From NCBI RefSeq assembly GCF_027922145.1, contig NZ_BSFC01000019.1:194579-258578 (forward strand): a stretch of DNA of 64,000 nucleotides, given 5' to 3'. Every line of letters begins with the position of its first letter. The stretch's first letter is position 1. Both the position numbers and the translations under genes were made by a program. Below are positions 24,993 through 35,229 of this stretch, piece after piece. The notes beneath the pieces are model-generated. The model made no database searches. It was not told the DNA's origin and saw nothing but the letters and a program-made list of their open reading frames with translations. This DNA comes from Novosphingobium resinovorum. GTDB lineage: Bacteria > Pseudomonadota > Alphaproteobacteria > Sphingomonadales > Sphingomonadaceae.

Positions 24993-26024
24993 TTACAGCC
25001 GCGCCAGCATCTGCAGCGATGCGCTGAAGTAATCGCTGTCCAGCGCCACCGGTGGAGTGGATCCGATCAGCCGCGCCGCGATTGCCGCGCCGCCGCTGGA
25101 GAGCGCATAGTTCGCCTCCTCGCCGGTCACCACATCGACCCACGCCGGGATCGAGCGGTGCTGCGCGATCCGCGAGCGCCACCAGTCCGCCACCGGCTGC
25201 ACCAGAGTGGAACGCCCCCCGACCGCAGCGTAAAGCGGAATACGGATCGCGTCGTAGCCGAAGCGCGGCGGCTTGCCGACCGCAGGGGCGACGGCATTGT
25301 AACCGCTCACCGCCACCCAGTCGCTCGGCAGGGAATGCATGCCGAAGCGCGCCAGCGTCGTGATCGCCTCGGAGTCGCGGACCACACCGCCCCAGGTCGC
25401 AGCGCCGTCCACCTTGGCGAACTGGTCGAGCGCGGGCCACACGAAGTAGGAGGGGTTGAGCATGACTTGCGCCCCTTCCGCGAACCCGACGACGCCGGGC
25501 AGCAGCAGTTCGCGCCCGAAACGCGAGATCACGCAGTGCTCGCGGATCGCCTTGCGGACCTCGCGCGCGCGGTCGCTCCACTCGGAGCGCTTCCACCGCT
25601 GACCGGCAAGCGCCAGAGCCCAGGCGATGACGAGATCACCATCCGTCGCATTGTTGGGATCGGAGACGGGCACCGCCGCCGTGGGATCGTACTTCCACGA
25701 ATGGAGCGCCATGTCCTCGCGCCCCAGGGTGTCCTGCGTCCACTTGGCGATGCGTTCGAAAGCCTCGCGGTCCCCGGCGCGCAGGGCCAGGATCATGCCG
25801 TAGCTCTGGCCCTCGGAGTGGCTGATGCGGCCGTTTCCGGTGTCCACCACGCGGCCCTCGGGCGCGACGAAGCGGTCGCGCCACTGGGTCCATAGCGGGT
25901 CGTTGACCTGCTGGGCCCGGCCCTGGCTGGGCGCGGTATTGCAGGCGGCAGTGAAGGCCATCAGCGCCCCCAGCGAAAACGTGCGACGATCGACCTTCGG
26001 CCGGAAAATGGAGTCAGCGGCCAT
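24993..26024 (-). CDS. bcsZ: cellulase of glycoside hydrolase family 8, cellulose operon
   Basis: A 343-residue endo-1,4-beta-glucanase. ATG 26024 lies inside the bcsD end (11-base overlap). The leader has twin arginines (DRRTFSLGAL) and a Cys after FTAA, so Tat export and perhaps lipid attachment are possible. GH8 features include RISHSEGQSYGM, whose Glu is the general acid, HSWKYDP, and NNATDGDLVIAWAL with the catalytic-region Asp. It trims glucan in the periplasm during cellulose export. It is the last gene of the bcs operon. Confidence 0.93.
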   Translation of the reverse strand: MAADSIFRPKVDRRTFSLGALMAFTAACNTAPSQGRAQQVNDPLWTQWRDRFVAPEGRVVDTGNGRISHSEGQSYGMILALRAGDREAFERIAKWTQDTLGREDMALHSWKYDPTAAVPVSDPNNATDGDLVIAWALALAGQRWKRSEWSDRAREVRKAIREHCVISRFGRELLLPGVVGFAEGAQVMLNPSYFVWPALDQFAKVDGAATWGGVVRDSEAITTLARFGMHSLPSDWVAVSGYNAVAPAVGKPPRFGYDAIRIPLYAAVGGRSTLVQPVADWWRSRIAQHRSIPAWVDVVTGEEANYALSSGGAAIAARLIGSTPPVALDSDYFSASLQMLARL

Positions 26025-26475
26025 GACGAAGCTCGAGCGTCTCCCCCTTCCATTCCGCAGTGGTGCGCAGCGCCGGTCCGCTGCCGAGGACGCGGAACCA
26101 GCTGTCGTAGGCCCCTTCCAGAACGCCGAGCAGCATGCGTGCCCAGTGGCCCGCACGGTCGGGCGAGATCTCGGTCGGCAGGTCGCGGTGGCGCACGATG
26201 ATGGCCTCGCGGCCGACCGCCAGTTCGATCTCGCCCCAGTCCAGCGCCTGCCAGAACGCGTTGATCCGCGCGCAGAGCACCGATGCGTCGTTCACGCCGT
26301 CAAGCGGTTCCAGCGCGGCCATGCGGCGGCCGATGGCGAGGAAGAAGCCGTGCGCCTGTTCCTCGGGGATACCCTCGGACACTTCCGAGGCGGTGGCGAT
26401 CGCCAGCAGCGCGAGGCCGCCGACGGCATTGTCCGAAGGCCCGCTGCGGGGCTGGGGAAAGGCCTGCATCTTCAT
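26014..26475 (-). CDS. bcsD: cellulose synthase operon protein D
   Basis: A 153-residue protein matching BcsD in length and position between bcsC and bcsZ. Recognisable parts are the N-terminal region before GIPEEQAHGFFLAIGRRMA and the mid-segment ARINAFWQALDWGEIEL, then the C-terminal half. In Komagataeibacter the BcsD octamer sits in the periplasm and guides four glucan chains, promoting crystalline cellulose. Its start overlaps the bcsC stop by four bases. Presence of bcsD, rare outside acetic acid bacteria and some proteobacteria, suggests an ordered fibre product. Confidence 0.85.
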   Translation of the reverse strand: MKMQAFPQPRSGPSDNAVGGLALLAIATASEVSEGIPEEQAHGFFLAIGRRMAALEPLDGVNDASVLCARINAFWQALDWGEIELAVGREAIIVRHRDLPTEISPDRAGHWARMLLGVLEGAYDSWFRVLGSGPALRTTAEWKGETLELRHGR

Positions 26476-29400
26476 TTACCAGTGCTCCCGAAGCTCTGCC
26501 GCACCCCGAGGATGGAGCGGAACTCGTCATAACTGCCGAACGTGTTGTACCCCAGTTCGCCGCCGATGCGGGTATTGGGCGTGATCTTGTAATAGAGCGA
26601 CCCTTGCGCCGAAAGCGCGAAGCCGGTCTTGCTCAGGCTGTCGAAGTAGGAACGCACGTCCGAATTCTCGGCCTTGAGCGCGTTGAGTTCGGCCTGCGCG
26701 GTATCGTCAGTCGGGTAGATCGCCGTCTGGTCTTCCTTGTAGCTCTGGAAGCCCGGGGTAAACGAGGCGGCCACATCCCAGCGCGCGTCCTGCATGGTGT
26801 AGTTCACCGGGAAGCCGACCGAGATGAAGTTCTGCGGGCTGAAGTAGCCGCCGTTGCCGAACGTGAAATAGTTCTGGCTCTTGTCGTAGGCCTGATAGTT
26901 CACGTTGAGGCCCACGGTGACGCGTGAATTGCGGCCCTTGTAGGCTTCCAGATAGCCGCCGACGTTGGCCTCGATACCATCGTTGTTCGCCACGTTCTCG
27001 CCGCGCAGGCGGTAGTAGCGTGCCTCGGCATAGACGCCCGAGCCGTTCTCGTCGTAGCTCAAACCTAGGCCGCCCGCCGTGCGCATCACCTGCCCCCAGC
27101 GCTCGCCGGTGACGGGATCACGAGTGCCCGCGTAGGAGACGATGGAGTCGGTGACCGGCTTCTGCTCGACAAAGGCGGTGGCGCGCACGTTCTGGCCCAG
27201 CTTGGGAGTGACGGCGGCGCGGCCCGCGAACTTGGTCTTGCCCATGCCGATGGGCGTGGTGCCGCCCTCCAGCTGGACCCAGTCGTTCTCATAGCCCGCC
27301 GACAGCGCGACGCCCGAACCGTTCTGGGTATCCGCGTTGACGAGTGCGGACGGCTCCGCCGCAACGATGCCCTGCGCCTCCGGCGTGGCGTTGCGACCGA
27401 AACGCGCGAGGCCCGAGCCGGTCGGGCGGCCCGCGTCGATCACCACGGCCTCGGCCTTGGCGAAGACGCGGCCACCGGCGGCGCCGGTCGAGAACTTGGC
27501 CGAGCCCTTGATCTCGTCGAGCTTGGAGAGGCCCGTCTCGCCCGAGCGGCCGCGATAGCCGGTCTGGACGTCGACGCGCGGGCCGGTGTCCTGCGCCAGC
27601 TGGTCGATCTGCGACTGGATCTGCGTCATCACCGGATCGCCGGCGTAGGCGACCGGGACTTGCGGGCCGTCATAGCCCGGTGCGCTGGCCGGGGCGGCCC
27701 ATGCCGCTGCCGGAGCGGTGCTGCCGCTGGGCGAGGCGTAGCGATCCGGGGCGGAGTAGCTTGCCTGCGGCGCCGCGTAGGCCTGCGGCGCTTGTGCTCC
27801 GGCGAACCCGCCGAAGCCGCTCTGCCCCGTTCCAAGCCCGACCGGCGCGGCGCCGAAAGCGCTTGCCTGCTGGGGTGCCGCGTAGCCGAACCCGCTCTGC
27901 GGGGCCTGCTGCGGATAAGCGGCCGGAAGGCGCGTGCCACTGCCGAGCGCGAACGGGTTCACCTGCTGCGGTGCGGCCTGCATCTGGTTCCGGAACGGGT
28001 TCGCGCCGCCTGCGGTGCTTATGCCCGCGAAGGGATTGCCGCCCATCGCCACGCCGCCGCTCTGGCGCGCGTAGAGGGCACGCGCGTCCTTGAGCAGCGC
28101 CACGGCAGCACGATCATTGCCGCGTGCGCGCTCGACGTTGGCAAGGCCCATGCGCACCTGATAGTCCTGCCCGTAGAGCCGCAGCACCTGCTTCTGGGCC
28201 TGTTCCGACAAGTCGCGGTCACCCGCGCCCTGTGCGGTGTCGGCAAGGCCGAGCAGCGCGTCCTTGTCGTTGGGCTTGCGCGCCAGCACCAGCTGGTAGG
28301 TCTGCGCCGCCTTCGCGGGCATCCCGCCGGTCTGGTAGAGCCGGGCGAGGCCGGACATGATCTCGGTATTGTCCGGCGCGGCGGCATAGGCCTGCTGGAG
28401 AATGTCGAAGCTCTCGGCATAGCGACCGCCCATGCGGGCCTCGTCGGCCTGCCCGACCATCATGCCTGCACTGATGCGAGCGTACGCCTTCTGCCCCTCG
28501 GCACTGGAGCCCGCCAGCTGCGAGGCGCGCTGGAGCGCCTGCTGGGCAAGGTCGCTGCGGCCGGTGCGGGTGAGGACGCCGATCAGGCCCTCGTAATCGG
28601 CGATGTTGTCGATGCGTCCCGTCGCGGCATTGGCGGCGACTTCGGCCGCACCCTGCGTATCACCGAGGTCGAACAGCGCGTTGGCGACGGCGGCCTGCTT
28701 GCCCGCGGGGATCGAGGCCATCGCGCCGAGCTGGCGCAGCCCGCCCACCGCCTGCGCGCCCTGCCCGCTGGCCGCCATGGCCTTGGCGCGGGCGATGGCG
28801 GCGTCGGTCTTCACGCTCAGCGCAAGGTTGCGCATCGGCGCGGTGCGCTGCGTTTCGGGGATCATGGTGATGAGGCGGTCGGCCTCGCTCGCCCGGCCGA
28901 GGTCGTTGTTGAGCAGCGCGGCGGCATAGAGCGAGTCGGCATTGCCGCTGGTCGCCAGTGAACGGATCAGCGATTCCGCTTCGGGCACGCGGCCGCGCTC
29001 GATCTGGAACTGGGCGAATTCGTAGCGAATCCACGGATCGCTGGGGTCGATGACGAGGCCCTGCTGGAATTCGCGCACGGCGCCGAAGTCGTCACCGCGC
29101 TCGGCAGCGGCGAGCGCACGGCCACGCGCGGCGCGCAATTGCAGGCGCTTGTCGTCGGCAGCGGTGCCGCCCTGCGCGGCCTGACGGTAGAGGTCGGCAG
29201 CGTCGGCATAGCGGCCCTGACGCTCGTAGATGTCGGCCAGCAGTTCGAGCGCCGGGCCGGGTTCCTTGTAGCCCGAGCGCGCCAGCTGTTCGGCGCGGCT
29301 CTGCGCTTCGGCGAGGCGGTTCTGGGCGATGAGGCCCTTGGTCTCGTCCACCCCGGCGAAGAAGCGCGCAGCGGACAGGCCCTCAGCCCACTGGCTGGCC

Positions 29401-29996
29401 TTGCCGTTGGCGGAGGCCTGTTCGAGCAGGCTGGCCGCTTCGGCGAACTGCCCTTCACGCAGCCGCACGAGGCCGAGACCGCCGAGCGCATCGGGATCGC
29501 GGCGGTTGACGCCAAGCGCGCGCTGGAACTGCGAGGCCGCCGAGCCGAGGTTGCCGTCGTTCAGCGCATCGAAGCCCGAGACACGTGCACGACCGGCGCG
29601 GTCGGCGGCCGAGACGGGAGCGGGCGTCGGGGTCGGCGCAGGCGTCGGCTTGGGCGCAGCGGCGCGCGCAGGAGCCGGGGCGGCCTTGGGCGCGGGTGCA
29701 GGCTTCGCCGCAGCGGGTTTGGCCACAGGTTTCGGCGCGGGCTTGGGAGCGGCCGGCTTGGGCGCCTGTGCTGGAGCCTTGAGCGCCGGGTTGTTCGGAT
29801 CAAGCGCGCGGGCGCGCTTCAGCGCCTGCTGGGCGAGATCCTCGCGCCCCTTCGAGCGCCAGTACTGGGCCTGCTTCACCAGCGCCTCGACGCCCGCGCT
29901 CTGCGCCTCGGCCACTGCGGGCAGCGCCCCAAGAGTCAAAGGCGCGGTCGAGAGCAGCAGGGCGACACCGAACTTGGAGGTACGCGAAATCGTCAT
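26472..29996 (-). CDS. bcsC: cellulose export outer-membrane protein with TPR repeats
   Basis: A 1174-residue protein with a signal peptide (ALPAVAEAQS). Residues about 55-135 are a Pro/Ala/Lys-rich linker. A long run of TPR repeats follows (patterns such as LLEQASANGKASQWAEGL and ALYRQA-type helices) to about residue 640, and then a second Pro/Gln/Gly/Ala-rich linker. The last 350 or so residues, beginning near GPRVDVQTGYRGRSGETG, form the outer-membrane barrel. It is the cellulose secretion pore, the TPR part spanning the periplasm to the synthase. It overlaps the bcsAB stop by four bases. Confidence 0.93.
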   Translation of the reverse strand: MTISRTSKFGVALLLSTAPLTLGALPAVAEAQSAGVEALVKQAQYWRSKGREDLAQQALKRARALDPNNPALKAPAQAPKPAAPKPAPKPVAKPAAAKPAPAPKAAPAPARAAAPKPTPAPTPTPAPVSAADRAGRARVSGFDALNDGNLGSAASQFQRALGVNRRDPDALGGLGLVRLREGQFAEAASLLEQASANGKASQWAEGLSAARFFAGVDETKGLIAQNRLAEAQSRAEQLARSGYKEPGPALELLADIYERQGRYADAADLYRQAAQGGTAADDKRLQLRAARGRALAAAERGDDFGAVREFQQGLVIDPSDPWIRYEFAQFQIERGRVPEAESLIRSLATSGNADSLYAAALLNNDLGRASEADRLITMIPETQRTAPMRNLALSVKTDAAIARAKAMAASGQGAQAVGGLRQLGAMASIPAGKQAAVANALFDLGDTQGAAEVAANAATGRIDNIADYEGLIGVLTRTGRSDLAQQALQRASQLAGSSAEGQKAYARISAGMMVGQADEARMGGRYAESFDILQQAYAAAPDNTEIMSGLARLYQTGGMPAKAAQTYQLVLARKPNDKDALLGLADTAQGAGDRDLSEQAQKQVLRLYGQDYQVRMGLANVERARGNDRAAVALLKDARALYARQSGGVAMGGNPFAGISTAGGANPFRNQMQAAPQQVNPFALGSGTRLPAAYPQQAPQSGFGYAAPQQASAFGAAPVGLGTGQSGFGGFAGAQAPQAYAAPQASYSAPDRYASPSGSTAPAAAWAAPASAPGYDGPQVPVAYAGDPVMTQIQSQIDQLAQDTGPRVDVQTGYRGRSGETGLSKLDEIKGSAKFSTGAAGGRVFAKAEAVVIDAGRPTGSGLARFGRNATPEAQGIVAAEPSALVNADTQNGSGVALSAGYENDWVQLEGGTTPIGMGKTKFAGRAAVTPKLGQNVRATAFVEQKPVTDSIVSYAGTRDPVTGERWGQVMRTAGGLGLSYDENGSGVYAEARYYRLRGENVANNDGIEANVGGYLEAYKGRNSRVTVGLNVNYQAYDKSQNYFTFGNGGYFSPQNFISVGFPVNYTMQDARWDVAASFTPGFQSYKEDQTAIYPTDDTAQAELNALKAENSDVRSYFDSLSKTGFALSAQGSLYYKITPNTRIGGELGYNTFGSYDEFRSILGVRQSFGSTGK

Positions 29997-32900
29997 GCGT
30001 GATCGTCCTGGCGCGCGAGGCGCTTCTGGGCCTGTCGGCGGAAGAAGATGTAGGCAGGTCCGGCAAGGGCCAGCGCCAGCAGCAGCGTGAACACACCCAG
30101 CATCATCGGGCGTTGGCTGACGTAGTAGGCAAGCTTCATCCAGATCGGCAGCGAGCCGACCCAGTAGCGGTTCGAGAGCGCAAAGCTGGTCATGCCGTCA
30201 CCGCGCGTGACGGCAAGGTCACCCTGGATCGCGGCGTTGATCTTCACGTCGGCCATGCCGTCCACCAGTGCGGGCAGCGCGGCGCCATCGTCCGACAGCA
30301 GCGCGACGACGGTGCGGTCCGAGGCGTAGGGCGACTGGAAGCTGACGATGCCGGAGAACCCTTGCGCGTTGTAGACCACCGGGGCGGCGGCCATCGGGTC
30401 GTTCTCCTGCGAACCGCCGAACAGCGCCGTCACGTACTGCAGCGGGGAGCGTTCGGACACGCGCAGGCGGCCGTTCTCGTAGCGCACCGGCGCATCGGCG
30501 AACATGTCCGCCTCGGCCAGAGCGGTGCCGCCGATGACCAGCACGTCCTGGCTGGCCAGCGCGTCACCGTCGATCGAGGAGGTCACCGTCACCGCCGTCA
30601 CCGGAACGCCCGTCGAATCGCCGAAGCGGCCCATCAAGGTAAGGAACGCCTGCACCGAGGCCATCGACGGGTTCGGCGCGACGACCACGGTGGTCTGCGC
30701 CAGGTCGGGGCTGGCGGTGAAGGGGAAGCCGGCGCCCGCGAACGTCGCGAGGTCAGGCATCATGATCGCGTGATAGGCGCTGGTGAGGTCGATGGTGCTC
30801 TTCGGGTCGACCGAGACGCGCACGTTGTCCGGCAGGGTGCCGGTGCACTTCTTCTTGTCGGCGATGAGCAGGTTGTAGTCGTAAGTCAGCTCGTTCTGGC
30901 CGAACAGGTTGTAGCGCGGCAGCGTGACGGTGGCGTTGGAATCCGCGCTCTTGGCGCCGGCCGGGCCGAACAGCTGGCTCCACCAGGCGGCGCCGAGCGG
31001 CAGCGTCTTGAGGTACTGGCCGTTGATCGAGACGTCGAGGCGCGAGGCACGCTTGTCCAGCCACTGCGCAACCGGATAGCGGTAGCCGAGGTTCAGCTTG
31101 CCGCCTTCGCGCGGCCAGAAGAACAGGTCGGGCGCGACGCGGAAGCGGGTGGTCAGCGGGCCGGGCGGGATGCCCATACCCTGCAGCGCGTAAGGCTCCA
31201 TGATCGAGCCGAGTTCGACCGGCTTGTCGGTGGTCAGCCAGCGCACCGCGCCGTAACGCGGCCATGCCGGGATGCGCACGCCGTCGAAGCTCATGCGCTG
31301 GCCGCCGAACACGCCGCGACCGAGCGCGACGGCAGCGGCGGCGAGGCGCAGGTCCTCGTCGTTGCGGCCCATGATGACCAGCAGCGTGCCGTTGGGATCG
31401 TTGGGGTTGCGTAACGCGGCGGCGACGGGGCCACCTGCGGGCGCGATGTCGAGGCCGGGGATGCCCTGCGTGCCCTTGAGGAACACGATGGCATTGCCGC
31501 GCGGGATCGAGCCGACGACCGGCTGGAAGCTGAAGCCGCGATAGCTGGCGAGCGAGCCGAGCCAGCTGGCGGTCGCAGCGGCGGCCTGCAGTTCACCGGC
31601 GCGCGGCTGCGTGGCGAAGACGAAGGGCATGCGCAGCGGCACGTTCTGGCCCTTGTCGAAGAACGGCAGCGGCAGGCGCGACAGGTCCGGGCCGAAGGTC
31701 AGCGGCTGGTAGCTGAAATCGAACCACGAACGGGTGTTCGAGATGTTCGCCCACAGCGAGGAATGGAACGGGTCCTCGCAGTCGCGCGCATAGTGGCCGA
31801 TCAGGCGCAGGTTGAGCTGGTTGTCACCCGGCAGCAGCAGCGCAGGGTTTACCGGGACCTCCAGCACCTGCCCGGCGGCATTGGCGCGGGTCAGCGGCAC
31901 CGTCTGCGCGACTTCGCCGTTGACGATGACCACCAGCTGGCTGAGGTCGTCGAGCATCGAGGGCGACCAGGCCATCTGCAGGCGCAGCACGGCGCCGGTG
32001 GCGATGCGGTCCTGGCGCATGCCGAAGGGGATGCCCATTTCGCCCTGCGTCCCGCGCAGGCGGATCGGCTGGGAGACGCGCAGGTCCTTGAGGGTCAGGC
32101 GCTCGCTCATGCCGCCGGTGTTGGTGGCGGCAGCCGGAGTGGCGGCGGAAGCCGCCGTCTCGGGCGCCTTGGCCGTCGGCTGGGCGTGGACTTCGGAAGT
32201 GCCGAACAGCAGCCCGGCAGCCCCCAGGGCGACGGCACCGGCCAGCATCGCCGCCTTGGCGAGCGGCAGGCCCTTATTCTTGGGGTCGTTCTTCTCGGCT
32301 TCCTTCGCCGCCTTGGCCATCGCTGCGCGCTTGGCGCCGTTGGCGGCCTTCATCTGGCGGCGTTCGGCGAAATTCAGACGCAGCATGCGCTTCAACGTTA
32401 CCATATCCACCCTGAGAATGTCGCCGAACGAACGGGCCGTGCCGACCATGGCCGGCGGTCCCCACGGCTGCCACGCATCGGCGCGGCCCATCACCGCGCG
32501 CACCAGATGGCGGCCGGCGAGAATGTCGAGCTTTTCGAAGCGCACGTAGGAATTGCGCTGGTTCGTACGCATCGTCGTGACCGGGATCGAGAGCACCTCG
32601 TCGCCCATGGCCATGGTGATGTGGCTGACGGTGCGATCCTTGGTCGGCAGCTCTTCCGGCAGACACAGCGCCGCGCCGCCCATCGAGATGTCGATGGTTT
32701 CGGCCGGAACCGTGTGACCCGAGGCGAGGTAGGCGGTGACCGGCAACTGCACCGGGATGCGGATGTCCACGCGCTCCTGCCGGGTCTCGCGCGCCACCGA
32801 GACGGCAGCGAGCAAGATCGCGAGGGAGAACAGCGCCCAGGCCACGTTCAGCACCAGCGTATCGGTCTGGATGTTGAACATGTACGGGAAGAACGCCCAT

Positions 32901-34462
32901 TTCACGACAGCCATGGTGATCCCCAGGATCACGAAGCCGATGCAGATGAGGTGCGGCTTGACGATCGCCCAGTCGAAGTACGTCTGGTCGAGCAGCGAGC
33001 CCTTGTCGGTCACGTTGAACTTGCCCTTGCGCGGCTGGAACCAGGTCATGACCGTGGGCTTGACGAGATGGAAGGCCAGGATCGTCTCGTAGACTTCGCC
33101 CCAGTACGGACGGCGCCAGCCGCCCTGCGTCTTCTCGTTGGCAACCGACGAGCAGAACAGGTGCGGCAGCGCATAGGCGAAGATCAGCCCGGCGGACGCC
33201 TGGATGATGTTCTGGCCGAAGATCAGGTAGGCAAGCGGGCTGGTCAGGAACACGATGCGCGGTACCGGATACTGGAAGTGCATCATCGCGTTGAGGTAGC
33301 AGAGGCGCTGCTGCCAGGTGAGGCCGCGGCCGAGCAGCGGATTGTCGATGCGCAGGATCTGCGTCATGCCGCGCGCCCAGCGGATGCGCTGGCCGACGTG
33401 GAGGACGAGGCGCTCGGTGGCGAGACCGGCCGAGAGACGCGCCGAGATGTACGCGGTGTTCCAGCCGGTGCGCTGCAGCTTGAGCGCGGTGTGCGCGTCC
33501 TCGGTCACGGTCTCGCCCGCGAAACCGTTGGTCTCCATCAGCGCCTCGCGGCGGATGATCGCGCACGAACCGCAGAAGAAGGTGGCGTTCCACAAGTCGT
33601 TGCCGCCCTGCACCGGGCCGTAGAAGAGGTCGCCCTCGCCCGGCATGTCGCCCATCGTCTGCGCGAGGTTGCGCTGGACCGGATCGGGCGAATACATGTG
33701 GTGCGGGGTCTGGATCAGCGCCAGGCGCGGGTCCTGCTGGAACCAGCCCACGGTCAGCTGCAGGAAGGCGCGAGTGGGGACGTGGTCGCAGTCGAAGATC
33801 GCGATCAGTTCGCCGTCGGTCTTCTTCATCGCCGCGTTCAGGTTGCCCGCCTTGGCGTGCAGGTTGTTGTCGCGGGTGATGTAGCCGCAGCCCGCTTCCT
33901 TGGCGAAGGCGCGGAATTCGGGACGCTTGCCGTCGTCGAGGATGAAGACGCGGTAGCGGTCGACCGGATAGTCGAGGTCCATTGCCGCGAAGACCGTATT
34001 GCGCACGATCTCCAGGCTCTCGTTATAGGTCGGGATGTAGATGTCGACGGTCGGCCAGGTGTCGGGCTCGCCCTCGGGTTCGATAACCGGGCGGTCGAGC
34101 GGCCAGGTAGTCTGCAGGAAGCCCAGCAGCAGGATGACCCAGGCATACAGCTCGGCGAGGTAGAGCACGCCGCCAAACAGGAATTCGAGCGGGGTGTTGA
34201 ACGCGATCGTCTGCGTCGTGCGCCAGAACAGGTAGCGGGTCGAGACCAGCACCGCCAGGATGCCGAGCGCGACCGCGCCCATGCGGCCCTTGATCCGGCG
34301 CATCACCAGAGCGCCCGCCATCGTGACACCGGCGCAGACCCACTGGGCAGTGCCGTCCAGCGGCACGCCGATAACGACTGCGGCGATCCCGATGATCACG
34401 GCGACGGAGGCATAGCGGGCGAGCCGGTTGTCCAGCACGCGGGCGGCCAGTTTCTCGATCAT
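29993..34462 (-). CDS. bcsA: cellulose synthase, fused BcsA-BcsB polypeptide
   Basis: A 1489-residue fusion of catalytic and periplasmic subunits, as in Komagataeibacter AcsAB. I chose ATG 34462 (4-base overlap with bcsQ) over the longer open frame. The BcsA half has membrane helices, glycosyltransferase-2 motifs FDCDHV (DxD), VTEDAHTAL (TED) and QRIRWARG (QxxRW), then a PilZ domain with RVDIR (RxxxR) and DISMGG (DxSxxG) for cyclic di-GMP activation. A membrane segment near residue 730 leads to the BcsB half with carbohydrate-binding and flavodoxin-like domains. The C-terminal anchor helix is MLGVFTLLLALALAGPAY. It makes and translocates the glucan. Confidence 0.94.
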   Translation of the reverse strand: MIEKLAARVLDNRLARYASVAVIIGIAAVVIGVPLDGTAQWVCAGVTMAGALVMRRIKGRMGAVALGILAVLVSTRYLFWRTTQTIAFNTPLEFLFGGVLYLAELYAWVILLLGFLQTTWPLDRPVIEPEGEPDTWPTVDIYIPTYNESLEIVRNTVFAAMDLDYPVDRYRVFILDDGKRPEFRAFAKEAGCGYITRDNNLHAKAGNLNAAMKKTDGELIAIFDCDHVPTRAFLQLTVGWFQQDPRLALIQTPHHMYSPDPVQRNLAQTMGDMPGEGDLFYGPVQGGNDLWNATFFCGSCAIIRREALMETNGFAGETVTEDAHTALKLQRTGWNTAYISARLSAGLATERLVLHVGQRIRWARGMTQILRIDNPLLGRGLTWQQRLCYLNAMMHFQYPVPRIVFLTSPLAYLIFGQNIIQASAGLIFAYALPHLFCSSVANEKTQGGWRRPYWGEVYETILAFHLVKPTVMTWFQPRKGKFNVTDKGSLLDQTYFDWAIVKPHLICIGFVILGITMAVVKWAFFPYMFNIQTDTLVLNVAWALFSLAILLAAVSVARETRQERVDIRIPVQLPVTAYLASGHTVPAETIDISMGGAALCLPEELPTKDRTVSHITMAMGDEVLSIPVTTMRTNQRNSYVRFEKLDILAGRHLVRAVMGRADAWQPWGPPAMVGTARSFGDILRVDMVTLKRMLRLNFAERRQMKAANGAKRAAMAKAAKEAEKNDPKNKGLPLAKAAMLAGAVALGAAGLLFGTSEVHAQPTAKAPETAASAATPAAATNTGGMSERLTLKDLRVSQPIRLRGTQGEMGIPFGMRQDRIATGAVLRLQMAWSPSMLDDLSQLVVIVNGEVAQTVPLTRANAAGQVLEVPVNPALLLPGDNQLNLRLIGHYARDCEDPFHSSLWANISNTRSWFDFSYQPLTFGPDLSRLPLPFFDKGQNVPLRMPFVFATQPRAGELQAAAATASWLGSLASYRGFSFQPVVGSIPRGNAIVFLKGTQGIPGLDIAPAGGPVAAALRNPNDPNGTLLVIMGRNDEDLRLAAAAVALGRGVFGGQRMSFDGVRIPAWPRYGAVRWLTTDKPVELGSIMEPYALQGMGIPPGPLTTRFRVAPDLFFWPREGGKLNLGYRYPVAQWLDKRASRLDVSINGQYLKTLPLGAAWWSQLFGPAGAKSADSNATVTLPRYNLFGQNELTYDYNLLIADKKKCTGTLPDNVRVSVDPKSTIDLTSAYHAIMMPDLATFAGAGFPFTASPDLAQTTVVVAPNPSMASVQAFLTLMGRFGDSTGVPVTAVTVTSSIDGDALASQDVLVIGGTALAEADMFADAPVRYENGRLRVSERSPLQYVTALFGGSQENDPMAAAPVVYNAQGFSGIVSFQSPYASDRTVVALLSDDGAALPALVDGMADVKINAAIQGDLAVTRGDGMTSFALSNRYWVGSLPIWMKLAYYVSQRPMMLGVFTLLLALALAGPAYIFFRRQAQKRLARQDDHA

Positions 34463-35229
34463 GCGGCGCGGCTCGGAGATGACGAGGAATGGGACGAAGC
34501 GGCGGGATTGGAACCACGCGCCACCCACGGGCGCCCGGGAGTCTCGAGCGCCGGAACCAGCGCAGTGCCGATCATCTTCACGTCGGCCAGCGCCGCGCTG
34601 GAGGGCGCATACTTGCCGAGCGGCTGGAGCATCGCGATCGCCTCGGGCACCGATTCGTCGAGGCGGACGCGGCCGAGCAGGCGCGCGCCCACCAGTTCGC
34701 GGATGAACGCCGAAGAGTGGCGCGAAAGGCGGCGCGTCTCGTCCAGAGCGTTGATCACGAAGCTGGTCGAAGCGATGTTCTCGGGGCTCGCCTCGTCCAG
34801 CACCTGCGGCATCAGCGCGAGGGTATCGGGCGCGGCGTTGATCACGCAAACGTTGGCGCTGGCGTGCGGCACGACGCGGCGCGCGAAAGCGAACTCGCTG
34901 GCGGGCACGTCGATGACCATCACCTTGTCCTGCCCGGTTTCGAGGAAGCCGAGGTCGCGCAGGGCGGGGACAAAGTCGTTGTCCTCGGGCGCGGTGGTCA
35001 GGCTGCGCAGGTCGATACCTGCGGCGAGCACGGCATCCTCTGCCGGCGCGAACAGCGAGGGCAACGACATCGCGGGCTGGAGGCCGAAGTGCAGCGGCAT
35101 GGTGTCACGCTGGGTGGTCGTCAGCACGGTGACGTCGGCGCCCGCCTCGGACAGCGCCATCGCGATATGCGCGGCGATGAAGGTGGTTCCAGCACCGCCC
35201 TTGAGGCCGTGGGTTACGATGACGGGCAT
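34459..35229 (-). CDS. bcsQ: cellulose biosynthesis ParA/MinD-like ATPase
   Basis: A 256-residue MinD/ParA-type protein. ATG 35229 overlaps the upstream stop by one base (TGATG). The deviant Walker A region is THGLKGGAGTTF, followed by AAHIAMALSEAG. VMVIDVPASEF lies at the Walker B position, and CVINAAPDTL and FVINALDETRRLSR follow. BcsQ localises the cellulose machinery to a cell pole and is needed for synthesis in enterobacteria. The usual second Lys region KGG is present, but the terminal T-T replaces K-T of the consensus, so ATP hydrolysis may be altered. It is translationally coupled to bcsAB. Confidence 0.87.
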   Translation of the reverse strand: MPVIVTHGLKGGAGTTFIAAHIAMALSEAGADVTVLTTTQRDTMPLHFGLQPAMSLPSLFAPAEDAVLAAGIDLRSLTTAPEDNDFVPALRDLGFLETGQDKVMVIDVPASEFAFARRVVPHASANVCVINAAPDTLALMPQVLDEASPENIASTSFVINALDETRRLSRHSSAFIRELVGARLLGRVRLDESVPEAIAMLQPLGKYAPSSAALADVKMIGTALVPALETPGRPWVARGSNPAASSHSSSSPSRAA

